Source of the DNA: Myxococcales bacterium SG8_38
Lineage (GTDB): Bacteria; Myxococcota_A; Polyangia; Polyangiales; Houyiibacteriaceae
Reading direction: 5' to 3'
DNA: 36,624 nt
Assembly: GCA_001303415.1 (NCBI GenBank)
Contig: LJTN01000067.1
Coordinates: 1 to 36,624 of the forward strand
Under the pieces are notes generated by a model. That model was given only the letters and a program-made list of their open reading frames with translations. It was not told where the DNA came from and searched no databases. The position numbers and the translations under genes are program-made. Positions 17,653 to 25,055 of the stretch are shown one piece after another (the stretch's first letter is position 1; the number at the start of each line of letters is the position of its first letter).

Positions 17653-17694
17653 GACGACCGATCTCCGCACCTCGATCCCCGGAGAACGGGTCGC

Positions 17695-17732
17695 GACGGG
17701 CGTGCTCGCGCTCGGGCGCCCCGTCGCCCGTC
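17695..17732 (+). terminator. Hairpin downstream of pyrD, possible terminator
   Basis: GACGGGCG and CGCCCGTC form an 8-bp perfect stem with a 22-base GC-rich loop, 43 bases after the pyrD stop. No T-tract follows, so it may slow or protect transcripts rather than terminate intrinsically. Confidence 0.3.
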
Positions 17733-17834
17733 TTCCTAAGTCCACTTACAACTCGGCGACGGCCCGTTCGCTGTGCTGCCCATCCCGACCCGTCCTCCTT
17801 CGTAGACATCAGTACACGCGGGCCTCGAAGCCAG

Positions 17835-17896
17835 GTCAGCGGCAGAGACAGCGTCAGCGTCAGCAGCAGCGTCAGGGGCAGTGGCAGCGACAGTGG
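17835..17896. repeat. Degenerate hexamer tandem repeat (about ten units)
   Basis: About ten consecutive 6-base units of form (G/A)(T/G/A)CAG(C/A/G/T) occur, for example GTCAGC, GGCAGA, GACAGC and GTCAGC. The fixed CAG core recurs every six bases. It lies outside genes. Such degenerate hexamer arrays arise by slippage and are common in large GC-rich myxobacterial genomes. Confidence 0.75.
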
Positions 17897-17950
17897 TTGA
17901 AGGCGACGTACGGAGGGCTCGGAAAAACGCGACATGAGGTGGAGCGGACG

Positions 17951-18001
17951 TGCGAAGTGCCAATCGGCAAGACAGCAACCACCTCCGATTGGCACGCGCA
18001 C
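17951..18001. other. Long stem-loop (11 bp perfect plus 6 bp extension)
   Basis: GTGCCAATCGG (17957-17967) and CCGATTGGCAC (17985-17995) pair perfectly over 11 bp around a 17-base loop. Beyond a small internal loop, CGTGCG on the left pairs with CGCACG on the right. A second hairpin, GCCGC-CCGA-GCGGC, follows at 18002-18015. The pair may be a bidirectional terminator or a structured RNA element. Confidence 0.55.
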
Positions 18002-18196
18002 GCCGCCCGAGCGGCGGCTTGCGTGGCCAACGCTCGTCAGTGCATCCGGCCACCTATGCAAGCCGCCGCGTTCCGTGGAACCTCGTGTCGTGTTTTTCCG
18101 GGCCCGTGCTTACGCCTGTCGCGCCCCGTCCTCCGGGGACTTGGTCGACGATACGTGAACGACCGATGGCGACATGTGTACGAGCCCCGGGTTTCG

Positions 18197-19459
18197 TCAT
18201 TCCTGTGCGTCGACGACTGCGGCGGCTATCGAGTCCGACCAGACGTTGACCGTGGTTCGGCACATGTCGAGGATTCGGTCGACGGCGAGGATCAGCGCGA
18301 CCGCGCTCGTCGGCAATCCGACGGCGTCGAGAACGACGACCATCATCACCATTCCCGCGTGAGGAATTCCCGCGGCTCCGATGCTCGCGAGAAGAGCGGT
18401 TATTGCCACGATCCCTTGCTGGACCAACGAAAGATCGACACCGTACACCTGGGCTATGAACAGGACGGCTACTGCTTCGTACAACGCCGTGCCGTCCATG
18501 TTGATGGTGGCGCCGAGCGGTAGAACAAACGAAGCGACCTGCGGTTTCACCCCCGCTTCCTCGACGTTCTGCAAGGTGAGCGGAAGCGTGCCGTTGCTGG
18601 ATGCGGTGCTGAAAGCGGTCACCAAGGCGGTGATGAGCGCTCTGGCATACGCGAGCGGCGACCGGCCCGAGGCGAGCCTGAGGATCAGAGGCAAGGTCAC
18701 CGCGGCATGAATCACGAGCGCCACGAAGACGGTCACGACATACCAGCCCAGCACGCGGAACGCTCCGGGGCCTTTGCCAGCCGCTGCGTACAGCGTGAAC
18801 CCGAAGACGCCGATTGGTGCGAACTTCACCACGAACAGCGTCATCTGCATCATCACGTCGAATAGACCCGAAAAGAAGCGCCGCACGACGCTTGCATCCT
18901 TGGACCCTTCGTGGTGCTCGGCCATGCTGACGAAGACGCCCATGAGAAGCGAGAAGAAGATGACCGGAAGCATGTCGCCCTCGCTCGCTGAGGCGAGGGG
19001 GTTCTTGGGGACCAGCCCCTTGAGCTGCTCCCAAAGCACGGCGCCCACGCCGCCGGGAGCTTCCGTGATCAGCGGGGCGCCCGAAACGTCGCCTTCGAGC
19101 AGCGCCAGATCGGCTCCCGCTCCCGGCTGAATCAGATTGACCATCGCGATACCGGTCACGATCGCGAGCAGGCTGGTCGTCACGTAGAACGCGATCGCCC
19201 GCCCGCCGATCGAGCCCAGTGTTCGCAGATCCCCCATTCCCGTCACGCCCGTCACGAGCGAAGAGACGATGAGTGGAACCACCAGCATCTGCAGCAAGCG
19301 CAGGAACAGATCGCCGGCCTCTTTGCCGACCATGGCCACCTTGCCGACCGTGTCCGCATCGACCATCTCACGGGTTCCTGCCCAGTTCAGAGCCAGACCC
19401 AGGGCGGCGCCCACGACCATCGCGATGAGGATCCAATGATGGAGTTGCAGTCGCTTCAC
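18197..19459 (-). CDS. Dicarboxylate/amino acid:cation symporter (DAACS family)
   Basis: This 420-residue protein is an inner-membrane transporter of the GltP/DctA/GltPh family. Diagnostic motifs are all present: the HP1 serine-rich tip (SSNGTLP), the NMDGTALYE motif of TM7, the HP2 tip (GAAGIPHAG) and the TM8 sequence DRILDMCRTTVNVWSDS with substrate-binding Asp and Asn and the Arg that often marks acidic-substrate specificity. It couples sodium or proton entry to uptake of glutamate, aspartate or C4-dicarboxylates; which one cannot be decided by eye. Translation starts at GTG 19459, 8 bases after a good -10 (CATAAT on the minus strand), suggesting a leaderless message. It diverges from tyrA. 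Confidence 0.92.
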   Translation of the reverse strand: MKRLQLHHWILIAMVVGAALGLALNWAGTREMVDADTVGKVAMVGKEAGDLFLRLLQMLVVPLIVSSLVTGVTGMGDLRTLGSIGGRAIAFYVTTSLLAIVTGIAMVNLIQPGAGADLALLEGDVSGAPLITEAPGGVGAVLWEQLKGLVPKNPLASASEGDMLPVIFFSLLMGVFVSMAEHHEGSKDASVVRRFFSGLFDVMMQMTLFVVKFAPIGVFGFTLYAAAGKGPGAFRVLGWYVVTVFVALVIHAAVTLPLILRLASGRSPLAYARALITALVTAFSTASSNGTLPLTLQNVEEAGVKPQVASFVLPLGATINMDGTALYEAVAVLFIAQVYGVDLSLVQQGIVAITALLASIGAAGIPHAGMVMMVVVLDAVGLPTSAVALILAVDRILDMCRTTVNVWSDSIAAAVVDAQE

Positions 19460-19467
19460 GGGCGCGC

Positions 19468-19496
19468 ATTATGCGGAGCCCCCGGTTCGATGTAAA
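19468..19496 (-). promoter_or_regulatory. Sigma70-like promoter of the symporter gene (TTTACA-17-CATAAT)
   Basis: On the minus strand TTTACA (19496-19491) is separated by exactly 17 bases from CATAAT (19473-19468), each with five of six consensus matches. The -10 ends 8 bases before GTG 19459. Read on the plus strand, the -35 box is TGTAAA, 8 bases before the tyrA ATG, so the two divergent promoters may share DNA. Confidence 0.6.
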
Positions 19497-19504
19497 ACCA
19501 AGCC

Positions 19505-20665
19505 ATGACCGACACGAATCCAGACGACGGACCGCTTTTGGAGCTCCGCCGCGCGCTCGATGTGCTCGACCACGATCTGCTCGATCTTCTCGTTCGCCGG
19601 ATGGAGATCGTGGCCGAGATCGCGGTTCGCAAGCGCGAGAGCCGGGTACGGATTCGCGATCTGGAGCGTGAGCGCCGCGTGCTCCAAGATCGCTGCGCGC
19701 GTGCCGAGGAGCTCGGCCTTCCCGTAGGCAGCATCGAGTCGGTGTGGCGGCAGCTGATGCTGATGAGCCGGGAGCGTCAAGCTGCACTTCGGGCCGAGGT
19801 ACCCCCGGATGTGGAGCCGAAGAGGATTGCGATCGTCGGCGGCGAAGGGGGCATGGGAAGGTCGCTCACCACTTTGTTCTCCGATCTCGGTCACGAGGTT
19901 CGAAGTGCGGATCTGGAGACCAAGCTCCGGCCGGCTGATGCCGCCGCGACGTCCGACGTCGTCATCATCAGCGTGCCGATCCGCGAGACGCGTGCCGTCA
20001 TCGAGCAGCTCGGCCCCTTGGTGCGCAAAGACGCGCTCTTGATGGACGTCACCTCCATCAAAGCCGACCCGATGAAAGCCATGCTGACCTCGACCGAGGC
20101 CAGCGTCCTCGGCACTCACCCGATGTTCGGTCCGGGGGTCAATACATATCAGGGTCAACGCGTCGTCATCTGCCCGGGTCGCGGTGAAGCTTGGCTCGAC
20201 TGGGCCCGGCAGATGTTCACTGCCCGTGGCTTGGTGATCACCGAGACGACCCCCGAGGAGCACGACGCCATGATGGCCATCGTGCAGGTGCTCCATCACT
20301 TCAAGACACAGGTGTTGGGGCTCGCCCTGAGCCGCACTGGCACACCGCTCGACGAGACCCTCCGGTTCACCTCGCCCGCCTACCTGCTGGAGGCCTACGT
20401 GACCGGCCGCCACTTCGCGCAGTCCCCCGAGCTCTATGGGCCCATCGAGATGCTCAATCCAGGCTCGCAGCGCGTGGTCGAGGTGTTCCGCCAGGCCGCC
20501 GCCGATCTCGCCGCGATCCTGGCGGCGGGCGACCAGGATGCGTTCGATCAAATGTTCGAGGAGGTACGCGAATTCTTCGGGGACTTCTCACAAGAGGCCC
20601 TCGAGCAAAGCGGCTTTCTGATCGATCGGCTGGTCGAGCTCAGCGCCGGCCGCTCTGCATCGTAG
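19505..20665 (+). CDS. tyrA: Bifunctional chorismate mutase / prephenate dehydrogenase (T-protein)
   Basis: The 386-residue protein has an N-terminal AroQ-type chorismate mutase (about 10-95: helical, LRRALDVLDHDLLDLLVRR, then a basic helix). It is followed by a prephenate dehydrogenase with the NAD-binding start IAIVGGEGGMGRSL and the active-site motif GTHPMFGPG (catalytic His). The helical dimerisation domain contains VLHHFKTQ. The order and length match E. coli TyrA (373 aa). It converts chorismate to 4-hydroxyphenylpyruvate for tyrosine synthesis. The ATG at 19505 lies 45 bases from the divergent symporter start. dapB follows after 39 bases on the same strand. Confidence 0.94.
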   Translation: MTDTNPDDGPLLELRRALDVLDHDLLDLLVRRMEIVAEIAVRKRESRVRIRDLERERRVLQDRCARAEELGLPVGSIESVWRQLMLMSRERQAALRAEVPPDVEPKRIAIVGGEGGMGRSLTTLFSDLGHEVRSADLETKLRPADAAATSDVVIISVPIRETRAVIEQLGPLVRKDALLMDVTSIKADPMKAMLTSTEASVLGTHPMFGPGVNTYQGQRVVICPGRGEAWLDWARQMFTARGLVITETTPEEHDAMMAIVQVLHHFKTQVLGLALSRTGTPLDETLRFTSPAYLLEAYVTGRHFAQSPELYGPIEMLNPGSQRVVEVFRQAAADLAAILAAGDQDAFDQMFEEVREFFGDFSQEALEQSGFLIDRLVELSAGRSAS

Positions 20666-20704
20666 CGCGCGCCAATTGACGCTCAGGGCGGCATCTGCGA
20701 TGCC

Positions 20705-21517
20705 GTGCCCATGGTCCAGATTGCAATACACGGGGCGGCAGGACGGATGGGTCGGAGCATCGCCGCGGTCTTGCACGACGATCTCGAGGGGAACCTCGTT
20801 GCTGCCATGGATCGCGAGGATAGCGAGCTCTTGGGTCAGGACATGGGCGTGCTGACCGGTCGAGGGCCGTCCGGCGTTCGCATCACCTCGGACGTCGAGG
20901 AATTCTTGAGCAACGTCGAGGTGGTCATCGACTTCAGCGTCGCGCCGGCCACCGCGAAGCTTCTCCCGGTTTGCGCGGGTCAGCGCATCCCCATGGTGAT
21001 CGGAACCACCGGGCTCGATGCGGCGACACGCGCGAGCCTCGAGCGCGCGGCAGAAATGGTGCCGATCGTCTTTGCCCCCAATTACAGCCAAGGCATCAAC
21101 GCGCTCTACTTTCTCGCCGCAAGAGCGACCGAGCTCTTGGGCCCTGCATTCGATGCCGAGATCGTCGAAATGCATCACCGACTCAAGCTCGATGCACCAA
21201 GCGGGACGGCAGTGCGGCTCGCTGAGGTGGTGGCCGAAGCGAAGAAGCTAGACCCCGAGCGGTCGGTCACTCCCGGGCGAAGCGGTCAAGTCGGGGTCCG
21301 GCCCCTGGAAGAAATCGGGGTCATGGCCCTCCGAGGCGGGGACGTCGTAGGGGAGCATACTCTCTACCTCGTAGGCGAGGGGGAGCGTATCGAGCTCACA
21401 CATCGAGCGACCGATCGCTCGATCTTCGCCCGCGGCGCGGTGCGCGCTGCTCATTGGGTCGTCACTCGGCCCGCGGGCCTCTACGACATGGCCGACGTGA
21501 TGGGCATTCCGCGGTAG
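20705..21517 (+). CDS. dapB: 4-hydroxy-tetrahydrodipicolinate reductase
   Basis: The 270-residue product (265-275 is normal) shows the DapB nucleotide-binding start IAIHGAAGRMGRS, VIDFS, the IGTTG motif, and the substrate-binding/catalytic segment EMHHRLKLDAPSGTA with the His-His-Arg-x-Lys pattern. It reduces the DapA product using NAD(P)H in lysine/diaminopimelate synthesis. Start choice is open: GTG 20705 or ATG 20711, which begins closer to the family start (VQIAIHG). A TTGACG at 20676-20681 lies 17 bases before a weak GATGCC; the latter ends 6 bases before ATG 20711. Confidence 0.94.
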   Translation: MPMVQIAIHGAAGRMGRSIAAVLHDDLEGNLVAAMDREDSELLGQDMGVLTGRGPSGVRITSDVEEFLSNVEVVIDFSVAPATAKLLPVCAGQRIPMVIGTTGLDAATRASLERAAEMVPIVFAPNYSQGINALYFLAARATELLGPAFDAEIVEMHHRLKLDAPSGTAVRLAEVVAEAKKLDPERSVTPGRSGQVGVRPLEEIGVMALRGGDVVGEHTLYLVGEGERIELTHRATDRSIFARGAVRAAHWVVTRPAGLYDMADVMGIPR

Positions 21518-21540
21518 GCGCCGGGGTCACGGAATTCTGA

Positions 21541-21546
21541 TACGGT
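21541..21546 (+). promoter_or_regulatory. Extended -10 candidate (TGA-TACGGT) for the zinc-ribbon/kinase/queA/tgt run
   Basis: TACGGT preceded by TGA lies 11 bases before ATG 21558, in a 40-base gap after dapB. It would give a leader of only a few bases. It is the only promoter-like signal seen before the four-gene run. Confidence 0.35.
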
Positions 21547-21557
21547 ACGGGCACACC

Positions 21558-22154
21558 ATGAATTGTCCCCAATGTGGAGCTCGAGTTCCCGCCGACGACG
21601 CGTTTTGCGGCAAATGCGGCTACGCCATGCGCGATCAGGCTCCAGAGCGGCTCGACCAGTCTCGCATTCGAGTGCACGAGGAGCCCGAGCCGGACCAAGA
21701 GCCGACGGGCCGCACGAGTACCCACCAGCGAATCCGCAAGCACACCAAGCTCGGCATGCAGCCTCCGACGCCCGCAGCGAGCGAGCCCGCGCCTTCCTCG
21801 GCGCCTGCGGCGCCTCCCCCGGCGCCGACCTCGATCGCATCGGGCCGGAGCCGGTCCCGCGCGTCTCAGAAAACGATGCTCGGAATCCCACGTCCCGAGT
21901 TTCTGCAACCACCCGGAGCGCCGATGCCCGCCGATGTGGAATCCGTCCGTGACGAGCGCCCTGCTGAGGATGGCACGCCGGCGGGTTCGGGGGGGAGTCA
22001 AAGCCATCGTGCGCGAGCACGGGTTCGCTACGATAGCGGCGACGAGCCTTTGCCGGTCGTCCAGCGAAGACGAAAGGCCCTGCGCTCGCTGGCCGTGCTC
22101 GTCCTGCTCGCGGCTGCTTGGCTAGGGTATCGGCTGTTCCAGGTGCATGGGTAG
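21558..22154 (+). CDS. Zinc-ribbon protein with disordered linker and C-terminal membrane anchor
   Basis: The 198-residue protein has an N-terminal zinc ribbon (C3, C6, C17, C20: CPQC...CGKCG). A long Pro/Ala/Ser/Arg-rich linker follows, containing the motif KTMLGIPRPEF. A basic stretch QRRRKALR precedes a single transmembrane helix at the C terminus (about 174-193), so the zinc ribbon should face the cytoplasm. It overlaps the kinase gene by 8 bases, and the kinase also begins with a zinc ribbon. KTMLGI-type motifs recur in myxobacterial signalling proteins. A role as kinase partner or substrate is inferred only from this pairing. Confidence 0.78.
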   Translation: MNCPQCGARVPADDAFCGKCGYAMRDQAPERLDQSRIRVHEEPEPDQEPTGRTSTHQRIRKHTKLGMQPPTPAASEPAPSSAPAAPPPAPTSIASGRSRSRASQKTMLGIPRPEFLQPPGAPMPADVESVRDERPAEDGTPAGSGGSQSHRARARVRYDSGDEPLPVVQRRRKALRSLAVLVLLAAAWLGYRLFQVHG

Positions 22155-24012
22155 CGGCGCGCCAGACGATGCAGTGACGTGCACCGCTTGCGGCGAGACG
22201 AACCCCCCGGAGGCGAAGTTCTGCGGCGCCTGCGGGATCGAGATCGCACCTGCGCTGCCCGAGCCGGGTGACATCATTGCCGGGCGCTATCGCATCGTGG
22301 CACCGATCGGGAGTGGGGCCATGGGCTCGGTCTATCGCGCGGAGCACGTCCAGATCAGCAAGGTGATGGCGATCAAGCTTCTTCATCGCGATGTCGAGCA
22401 GAACGCCGAGAGCGTCGCACGTTTTCACAGAGAGGCCGAAGCCGCTTCGAGGCTAAACCACCCCAACACCGTCCATGTGTTCGACTTCGGCCGCACGAAG
22501 TCAGGGTCGCTCTATCTGGTGATGGAATATGTCGATGGCGAGGACCTGTCGAAAGTCATCGAGAGAGAGGGGCCCATGCCCTTCGGCCGAGTCGCGTCTC
22601 TGATTGCCCAGGTCGCCGGCTCCGTCGCCGATGCACATCTGGCCGGTATCATCCACCGCGACCTCAAGCCGGAGAACGTCGTGGTCGCCCAGACTCGCGA
22701 GGGACAAGTGGCCAAGGTGTTGGACTTCGGGCTCGCCAAGCTCTTCCAAGGGACCGTCGAGTCCCAAGTGACGAGCAGCGGCACGATCGTCGGAACGCCC
22801 TATTACATGTCACCAGAGCAGATTCAGGGGCAAGAGCTCGACGGAAGAAGCGACGTGTACGCACTGGGCGCAATCATGTACGAGTGCGTGGTCGGAAAGC
22901 CGCCATTCGAAGCGCCGAATCCCGTCGGCGTTCTTTCGAAGCACTTGTCCGAGGAACCCTTGCCGCCGTCCACGCGCTCCCCATTGTCGGTTCCCGCAGA
23001 GGCGGATCAAATCATCATGCGTTGTCTCGAAAAGGATCCTGCCCGCCGCTACCAATCCGCCGACGACTTGAGGCGAGCATTGATCGACTATCTCGCGACG
23101 GTCGGGGATTTCGATCGGCGCCTTGGGAGCACCGATTCGACCCCCCAGACCAAGCGCAGTCTCTGGTGGCTCCTTGCGCTCGTGGGGTTGGTCGGCGGGG
23201 GAGTGGCCGCTTGGAGCTTTGCGACGCGCGGTCCGTCGGAACGCGAGCCGAACCATGCGGCAGAAGATGCGACACGCCTCCCGGAAAACGTTCAGATGGA
23301 GGCCTATCTCGGTCGGCGACTGCGCGAAGATTCGGGCGACGTGGACCTCTTCGCTCTCGAGCATTCGGGGTCCGAGCCCCAAGCGGCAGAGATCGAAGTG
23401 AGCTCCATTCCGAACATGGACGTGATCATCGAGGTGCTGAAGCCCGATCGACCGGAGCCGCTCCTGGTCGCCGACTCCCGGGGCTTGGGCCAAGGCGAGC
23501 GTGTGCCCAACGTGCCGCTCGAGCCAGGCAGGTATCTCGTGAGGGTCCGCGAGCGTCCTGAAGATGGCAAGCTTCCCACCGAGAACGTGTCCGACCCCTA
23601 CGTGATCCAATGGTCGCTTCTCGCGGCCGATGACACATTCGAGCGCGAGCCGAACGATTCGCTCGAGCTGGCCGAGCCTCTGTCACTCGGTCTCGAGCGG
23701 CGCGCTTGGATCGGTTGGCCCGGCGATGTCGATACCTTCTGCTTGCAACAGAAGGGCGATCGCGTGATCGCCCAAGTGAGCGCGCTTGCCGAGGTGGACC
23801 TGGTCCTGCGTGTCGTCGATCGGGGCACCGATCGAAGCACAAAGCGCGACGACAAGGGCGTCGGCCGAGGCGAAACGAGCCGGCCATGGCGCCAGGCTGA
23901 GGGCGACCAGCTCTGCATCGAAGTTTCGGCCGACTCGCGCCAACCGGGCGGGCGCGCTGCCCAACCCGACCAAACCTATGGCGTGCGCTTCATGACTGCG
24001 CCCAAGCGCTGA
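22147..24012 (+). CDS. Membrane Ser/Thr protein kinase with N-terminal zinc ribbon and periplasmic EREPN repeats
   Basis: This 621-residue eukaryotic-type kinase begins with a zinc ribbon (C12, C15, C26, C29). The kinase domain spans about 48-315: glycine loop GSGAMGSV (55-62), K77, HRDLKPEN with catalytic D172, DFG 193-195, GTPYYMSPEQ, and DVYALG. All catalytic residues are present, so it should be active. One transmembrane helix (about 339-358) leads to a C-terminal region with two repeats beginning EREPN (about 366 and 498), each followed by a GDVD-(L/T)-F motif, resembling bacterial pre-peptidase C-terminal beta domains. These may sense an external ligand or wall. The next gene, queA, starts on its stop codon (TGATG). 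Confidence 0.92.
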   Translation: MGSGAPDDAVTCTACGETNPPEAKFCGACGIEIAPALPEPGDIIAGRYRIVAPIGSGAMGSVYRAEHVQISKVMAIKLLHRDVEQNAESVARFHREAEAASRLNHPNTVHVFDFGRTKSGSLYLVMEYVDGEDLSKVIEREGPMPFGRVASLIAQVAGSVADAHLAGIIHRDLKPENVVVAQTREGQVAKVLDFGLAKLFQGTVESQVTSSGTIVGTPYYMSPEQIQGQELDGRSDVYALGAIMYECVVGKPPFEAPNPVGVLSKHLSEEPLPPSTRSPLSVPAEADQIIMRCLEKDPARRYQSADDLRRALIDYLATVGDFDRRLGSTDSTPQTKRSLWWLLALVGLVGGGVAAWSFATRGPSEREPNHAAEDATRLPENVQMEAYLGRRLREDSGDVDLFALEHSGSEPQAAEIEVSSIPNMDVIIEVLKPDRPEPLLVADSRGLGQGERVPNVPLEPGRYLVRVRERPEDGKLPTENVSDPYVIQWSLLAADDTFEREPNDSLELAEPLSLGLERRAWIGWPGDVDTFCLQQKGDRVIAQVSALAEVDLVLRVVDRGTDRSTKRDDKGVGRGETSRPWRQAEGDQLCIEVSADSRQPGGRAAQPDQTYGVRFMTAPKR

Positions 24013-25055
24013 TGCGAATCTCCGATCTCGATTACCATCTTCCCGAGGAGCTCATCGCCCAGGAGCCTCTGGGGCTGCGCGATGCATCCCGTTTGTTGCT
24101 CGTCGACGTGGACGCCGCGCGAGTCGAAGACCATCGTTTCACGGAGCTGCCGAGGCTCGTTCCTCCGAGCTTGTTCGTCTTCAACGACACCCGGGTGTTT
24201 CCGGCACGACTGACGGGACGAAAGGCGAGCGGGGGAAGAGTGGAGCTCCTCTTGATCCGAAAAACGTCCGGCGAGGGGGACCGATGGGTTGCCATGGGGC
24301 GCTCTTCCAAAGGCCTCCGCCAAGGGACGGAGCTGTCACTCGGTGGCGGTCGCATCGGTGCGCGGGTGGTACGCGTCCTCGACCAAGGACAGATCGAGGT
24401 CGATCTAGCGGGTGAGGGAGACTTGGACGCGCTGATCGAGCAGGTCGGCGAGGTCCCTTTGCCGCCTTACATTCGGCGCGAAGCGGGCGAGGCCGACCGG
24501 ACGCGCTATCAAACCGTGTATGCACGGAAACCGGGCGCCATCGCTGCGCCGACCGCCGGCCTTCATTTCAGTGAGAAGACCTTGGATGCCCTGAAGGAAG
24601 CGGGCCACCGAATGGCACACGTGACTCTACACGTGGGGCCGGGCACATTTCGGCCGGTTCGGTCCGATACGTTGGATCAGCACGAGATGCATGAGGAAGC
24701 ATACGAGGTTCCGGAGCCCACGGTGGAGGCGATACGCCAGGCGCGCGCAAAGGAACGCCCGATCATCGCGGTAGGAACGACCGTCGTTCGAACGCTAGAG
24801 TCGGCGGCCGATGCCCAGGGACACGTCTGTGCTGGCGCCGGCGCCACCAAGCTGTTCATCCGGCCCCCCTACCGCTTCCGCGTCGTCGACCACCTCGTCA
24901 CCAACTTCCATCTGCCTCGATCGACTCTGCTCGCGCTGGTCATGGCGTTTGCGGGCGTCGAGCTCACGAAGCAGGCGTACCGCGAAGCCATCGAACGCCG
25001 ATACCGTTTCTACAGCTACGGCGATGCGATGTTGATCCGAGGGAGAAGCCGATGA
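24012..25055 (+). CDS. queA: S-adenosylmethionine:tRNA ribosyltransferase-isomerase
   Basis: The 347-residue product matches QueA in length and sequence: MRISDLDYHLPEELIAQEPL at the start, LFVFNDTRVFPARL, LPPYIRR, GAIAAPTAGLHF, HVTLHVGPGTF and, near the end, VTNFHLPRSTLL. It transfers the ribose moiety of SAM to preQ1 in tRNA, making epoxyqueuosine at the wobble position of GUN anticodons. Start ATG shares one base with the kinase stop and its own stop overlaps the tgt start (ATGA), so kinase, queA and tgt appear translationally coupled. Confidence 0.97.
   Translation: MRISDLDYHLPEELIAQEPLGLRDASRLLLVDVDAARVEDHRFTELPRLVPPSLFVFNDTRVFPARLTGRKASGGRVELLLIRKTSGEGDRWVAMGRSSKGLRQGTELSLGGGRIGARVVRVLDQGQIEVDLAGEGDLDALIEQVGEVPLPPYIRREAGEADRTRYQTVYARKPGAIAAPTAGLHFSEKTLDALKEAGHRMAHVTLHVGPGTFRPVRSDTLDQHEMHEEAYEVPEPTVEAIRQARAKERPIIAVGTTVVRTLESAADAQGHVCAGAGATKLFIRPPYRFRVVDHLVTNFHLPRSTLLALVMAFAGVELTKQAYREAIERRYRFYSYGDAMLIRGRSR

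Larger units (their letters stand above)
17653..18196. other. 544-bp non-coding convergent intergenic island
   Basis: No credible gene lies between the pyrD stop and the symporter stop; frames here give Arg/Pro/Ser-rich low-complexity translations without family features. It contains an 8-bp stem (GACGGGCG 17695-17702 with CGCCCGTC 17725-17732), a 62-bp hexamer repeat (17835-17896), a strong hairpin (17951-18001) and smaller hairpins at 18002-18015 and 18124-18138. It probably houses the 3' ends of both transcripts. A structured RNA is possible. Confidence 0.6.

Noticed and set aside
17835-17896. Possible CRISPR array
   Set aside because: The period is only six bases, with no unique spacers and no cas genes nearby.
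17702-18523. Plus-strand frame through the intergenic island into the symporter
   Set aside because: The translation contains a glutamine-arginine repeat from the hexamer array and then the antisense of the symporter gene; there is no ribosome-binding site or domain.
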